Below, piece by piece: positions 46,199-48,955 of a stretch of 48,955 bases of DNA (position 1 is the stretch's first letter; each line of letters opens with the position of its first letter). The notes under the pieces are model-generated. The model did no database searches and was not told where the DNA came from. It saw only the letters and a program-made list of their open reading frames with translations. The DNA is from Prochlorococcus sp. AG-402-N10 (GTDB taxonomy: Bacteria; Cyanobacteriota; Cyanobacteriia; PCC-6307; Cyanobiaceae), in assembly GCA_003216465.1 (NCBI GenBank), contig QCIU01000011.1:1-48955 (forward strand). Reading direction: 5' to 3'. The translations under genes were made by a program, and so were the position numbers.

Positions 46199-46711
46199 AT
46201 GACAAATCTTAAAGAATTTATTGATACTTACAAAGATTATCCAAAGAAAGGAATTGAGTTCAAAGATGTTCTTGGAATTATTCAGGAACCAAGAATATTC
46301 AAAGAACTTATTTTAAAGATGTCTTCCAGTCAAATTATAAAAAATGCGGAAGCAATAATTTCCATAGATGCTAGAGGCTTTATTTTTGGTTCTGCGATCT
46401 CTTTGGAAGCTTCAAAGCCAATGATTGTCGCAAGAAAACCTGGGAAGCTCCCAGGAGAACTTGTAGAAAAGAACTACAGCTTAGAATATGGTGAAAATAG
46501 ACTTTCTATTCAAAAAAAGGCCCTACAGAAATATAGATCTTATGCCATTGTTGATGATTTATTAGCTACTGGCGGAACGGTTAATTGTGTTTCGAAGATT
46601 CTTGAGAGTAACAATAAAGAAGTCGTAGGAGTTCTAGTTGTTGTTGAATTAATTAAATTAGAAGGGAAATTAAAACTGAATTGTCCTATTGAATCATCTA
46701 TAACTTTTTGA
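46199..46711 (+). CDS. apt: Adenine phosphoribosyltransferase
   Basis: 170 residues, the usual length. MTNLKEFIDTYKDYPKKGIE with FKDV, then SIDARGFIFGSAIS, ARKPGKLPGELVEKNYSLEY and the PRPP loop YAIVDDLLATGGT. Makes AMP from adenine and PRPP (purine salvage). The only gene in element E14, with arm words on both sides, so it has been mobile. Prochlorococcus has small purine-salvage sets; whether another apt exists elsewhere cannot be seen. Confidence 0.93.
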   Translation: MTNLKEFIDTYKDYPKKGIEFKDVLGIIQEPRIFKELILKMSSSQIIKNAEAIISIDARGFIFGSAISLEASKPMIVARKPGKLPGELVEKNYSLEYGENRLSIQKKALQKYRSYAIVDDLLATGGTVNCVSKILESNNKEVVGVLVVVELIKLEGKLKLNCPIESSITF

Positions 46712-46788
46712 AAATAAAATTACATTTAAATATCAAAATTATAAAAAATTAAATTGGATTCTTCTAAACATCCGCTCTATTGAATTTT

Positions 46789-46809
46789 CCCTCACTAACT
46801 CTCACTAAA
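46789..46809 (+). repeat. Arm-type tandem word, right end of E14 (CTCACTAA)
   Basis: CCCTCACTAACTCTCACTAA AT, same word as at 45958. 66 bases before the tRNA fragment at 46875. Nothing else is seen between 46712 and 46875. Confidence 0.7.
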
Positions 46810-46874
46810 TGGATTGTAATATTTAATCTTAATATTGTTATTGCAATACATTTGGTTTGTATATTCGGTTTCTC

Positions 46875-46900
46875 TGCGCTACCAAGCTGCGCCACGACCC
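46875..46900 (-). repeat. Displaced tRNA-Pro 5' half, decayed (right end of E14)
   Basis: TGCGCTACCAAGCTGCGCCA CGACCC: D arm and acceptor 5' strand with decay in the acceptor (ACGACCC for ACGCCCC); anticodon arm lost. The following TAATTCATAA is a faded form of the tRNA upstream flank. Outermost mark of the island on this side; from here to 47395 I see only a 31-residue frame (47042-47137, beginning MKPIEPAVYP) that looks like a gene fragment. Confidence 0.8.
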
Positions 46901-47395
46901 ATTGTTAAAGTTATTAATTCATAATATATGACTATAAACATTAAGTTATAAAATTCTTATAGATTTGTGCAGGGTCTTAAACTTTACTTTTAAAAACTTA
47001 AGTAATATGTATGAAGTTAGATTAAGAAATTCAATAATTAGATGAAGCCCATTGAACCTGCCGTGTATCCAATTATTAAAAAGAATGAAAATTCTGCGAG
47101 ATCTCTAGGCAGAGAATTAATGATTAATTTTATTTGAGTCATTTGACCTTGTGCTCCTCAGGTTTTTATAAATTTTTCAAAAATATAACTAAATAATTTT
47201 TATCTTGAGGCGAAATTTGTATTTATTTTCTTTTTTCTAAAGAATTTAAGTTTTTTTATTTATTTTTCGTTTCAGAAAAACATAAAATTTCAAAATATTC
47301 ATATATTTATCAAGCTAAATCTTACATATATAAAAATATATAAACTAAAGAATTTTTTTTGGCTATAGTTGATTTAACGTAATTAATCTTTTTTG

Positions 47396-47560
47396 ATGGA
47401 TTATAAAAAAAAATCTCTAAAAAAACTCAATCTCACCAAAACTTACGAAGAAATTGATTCGAGGTTAGCAACTGGATGGTATGTAGAATCTGAAGGGAAA
47501 AACAAAAATAAAAAATATAAGACAAAACAAGTTTCTTTCAAAATTTCAAAAAAGATTTGA
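47396..47560 (+). CDS. Small basic protein, 54 aa
   Basis: MDYKKKSLKKLNLTKTYEEI, then DSRLATGWYVESEGKN and a lysine-rich tail. No membrane segment. Outside the island by position. The tail (KNKNKKYKTKQVSF) is low-complexity. Function unknown. Followed by a clear terminator. Confidence 0.5.
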   Translation: MDYKKKSLKKLNLTKTYEEIDSRLATGWYVESEGKNKNKKYKTKQVSFKISKKI

Positions 47561-47618
47561 CTATACATTATTCAGTTTCTAAATTTATTAACTTAATTTA
47601 GATAATCTTACACACATA

Positions 47619-47646
47619 AAAAGGTCCGTTTTAATACGGACCTTTT
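47619..47646. terminator. Bidirectional terminator hairpin
   Basis: AAAAGGTCCGT (47619-47629) and ACGGACCTTTT (47636-47646) around a TTTAAT loop, with A-run and T-run, so usable on both strands. Separates the small basic gene from the porin gene. Confidence 0.85.
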
Positions 47647-47784
47647 CAGATATTTTTAAGAAATAGACTGTCTAGATTCATAAAGTGGCACAAATTTCTT
47701 TTAAAAAGGTATACGTTTACACTTGATTTTAAAAAAAATATACTATATTTTAAGATGTACTTTAAATTTCGTGTGAGGAAATTT

Positions 47785-48955
47785 ATGAAGCTTTTCAAAA
47801 GCTTACTCGTAGCTCCTGCAACATTAGGCTTACTAGCCCCAATGTCTGCAACAGCTAATGAGCTCAATATCACTGATGTTTCAGGTTATTCTTCTTCTGA
47901 AGAAGTTCAAAACATAAGTGAATTCTATCCAAAAGCACTTGCTGTCACAAACGGTCGTGTGGATGGTTTAGAAGCAAGAATGAACGATTTTGAAGCAGCC
48001 GGTTTCTCAGAAACAACAACTGCATCATTTTCTGTAGATTTCGCAGTTGGTGCTGTTGATGGTTTAGGCGTCGACACAACCACTACCGACAACACAACTG
48101 AAGAAGGTGTATTTGCTGTTTACGGTTTTCAAATCGATTTAAACACAAGTTTCACTGGTGAAGATTCACTAGATGTTTCTATTGATGCAGGTAATGCAAC
48201 TTCAGTTGCCACATCTCCAGAAGCAGAATTTGATCTTAATGGAACAGGTGACGCCCTCCAAATTGATGGAGTTTCTTACTCTTTCCCATTAGGCCCAGTT
48301 GCTGCATTCGTTGGTATGCAAGGTACTGATGGAAGCAATGCTTTCACAACTGCTTGTACTTACGGTGGACCATCTAATACATTAGATGATTGCGGTAATG
48401 TGAACTCTGGTTTTGGTGCTCAATCTGGATCTAGTTTCGGAGGAAGTTATTCAATTTCTGACGAATGGTCTGTCGCTGTTGGTTATGCAGGTGATGGTGT
48501 AACTGATGCTTCTGGTCTTATGAGTGCAGAAGGTGCTGATGCTTATGGTGTTAACACTGCTTATACAACTGATAGTTGGGGTCTATCTGCAACTTATTCA
48601 GTAGTAGAACAAGCCAACGCTGTTTATGCTGATACTCATTTAGCAGTTAACGGCTTCTTTGCTCCAGAGCAATTCCCTGGATCATTTAGTGCTGGTTACG
48701 AATGGAATACTATCGGTTTAAATCCAGTAGCTAGTGATGAGAGTTCTTCTTACTTCATCGGTGTTCAAATTGATGAACTAGGACCAGGATCAGCTGGAAT
48801 AGCATTGGGTACTGTAGGTTCTATGAACGAAAACCTTGCAGAAGATCAGATGATGTACGAAGCTTATTATGCTTATCCACTTAACGATGGCATGACAATT
48901 ACTCCACTTATCTTTTCTAAAGAAGGAGCTGCAGCTACTGATGAAGATCAAACCG
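47785..48955 (+). CDS. Outer-membrane porin, 5' part (cut by window end)
   Basis: The frame is open from ATG at 47785 to the end of the window, 390 residues. GAGGAA lies eight bases before the ATG. Signal peptide MKLFKSLLVAPATLGLLAPM with SATA, then ISEFYPKALAVTNGRVDGLE (coiled linker as in picocyanobacterial porins) and beta-strand repeats rich in Gly, Ser, Asp (SFGGSYSISDEWSVAVGYAG, SFSAGYEWNTIGLNP). No SLH motif of full length, but the leader before VDGLEARMNDFEA is of the short Prochlorococcus type. -10-like TATACTATATTT at about 47740. Probably carbohydrate- or ion-permeable; substrate unknown. Confidence 0.85.
   Translation, partial: MKLFKSLLVAPATLGLLAPMSATANELNITDVSGYSSSEEVQNISEFYPKALAVTNGRVDGLEARMNDFEAAGFSETTTASFSVDFAVGAVDGLGVDTTTTDNTTEEGVFAVYGFQIDLNTSFTGEDSLDVSIDAGNATSVATSPEAEFDLNGTGDALQIDGVSYSFPLGPVAAFVGMQGTDGSNAFTTACTYGGPSNTLDDCGNVNSGFGAQSGSSFGGSYSISDEWSVAVGYAGDGVTDASGLMSAEGADAYGVNTAYTTDSWGLSATYSVVEQANAVYADTHLAVNGFFAPEQFPGSFSAGYEWNTIGLNPVASDESSSYFIGVQIDELGPGSAGIALGTVGSMNENLAEDQMMYEAYYAYPLNDGMTITPLIFSKEGAAATDEDQT

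Overview
The window looks like a Prochlorococcus chromosome (probably a high-light clade): about 30% GC, DUF1651-, DUF3303- and PstS/ArsJ-type genes typical of that genus, an outer-membrane porin of marine picocyanobacterial type at the right edge, and many very small membrane proteins. I recognise it as a genomic island built on one tRNA-Pro(UGG) gene (41082-41155, minus strand), of the kind described in Prochlorococcus as tycheposons.

Layout. Left of the intact tRNA lie twelve displaced copies of its 3' half (anticodon arm to acceptor end) at about 1164, 4903, 6165, 7064, 11275, 11799, 15195, 16597, 19726, 28031, 30617 and 33309. Right of it lie displaced copies of the 5' half at 45722, 45826 and 46875. 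They divide the window into elements that I call E0 to E14. At least ten (E3, E4, E5, E7, E8, E9, E11, E12, E13, E14) have the same short tandem word just inside both ends, and nearly every element has its own word: GATCGCCC in E4, TTGTCCGC in E8, TTCGTAC in E9, TTTACACG in E12, TTTTGTCGCT in E13, TCTCACTAA in E14. I read these as recombinase arm-type sites. Only E9 and E12 encode a tyrosine recombinase, so most elements look like integrase-less passengers.

Cargo. E0: small membrane protein and a pilin-Excalibur-thermonuclease fusion. E1: DUF1651, small ORFs, a SYLF protein, a pilin and decayed genes. E2: pilin-C-type lectin fusion. E3: a single pilin. E4: arsenate detoxification (pstS, arsJ, GAPDH, arsR) with identical or near-identical operator candidates in front of pstS and in the arsR/GAPDH intergenic region. 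E5: a 0.5 kb element with one 81-residue protein. E6: DUF3303, a pilin, small ORFs and an M48 peptidase. E7: two exported proteins. E8: four zinc-ribbon proteins, including an M48 peptidase. E9 and E12: capsid-carrying satellite elements (recombinase, HK97 protease-capsid fusion, two HTH regulators, RecA-like ATPase, a run of small early genes; a minimal DNA ligase in E9, secreted peptides in E12). E10: membrane and secreted proteins. E11: a block of small membrane proteins. E13: a GIY-YIG-like protein, a 1171-residue SF2 helicase with what look like RNA polymerase alpha-CTD and sigma-region-4-like segments, and an LprI-like secreted protein. E14: adenine phosphoribosyltransferase. Beyond E14 the sequence returns to ordinary chromosome, with a porin cut by the window edge.

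How it works together. E9 and E12 share a gene plan: recombinase on the plus strand at the left end, and on the minus strand a leader, HTH gene, small genes, ATPase, capsid fusion and second HTH gene. No terminase, portal or tail gene is visible, so spread would need a helper phage. The other elements appear to use the same crossover site (the tRNA anticodon arm) and could be moved in trans. A recurring promoter-plus-hairpin cassette (TTGACAGTCGATCTA, then a GC stem and T-run ending just before a start codon) precedes cargo genes in E6, E7 and E12 and stands alone in E10, which suggests common control of cargo. All functional statements are from reading the sequence; no database search was run.
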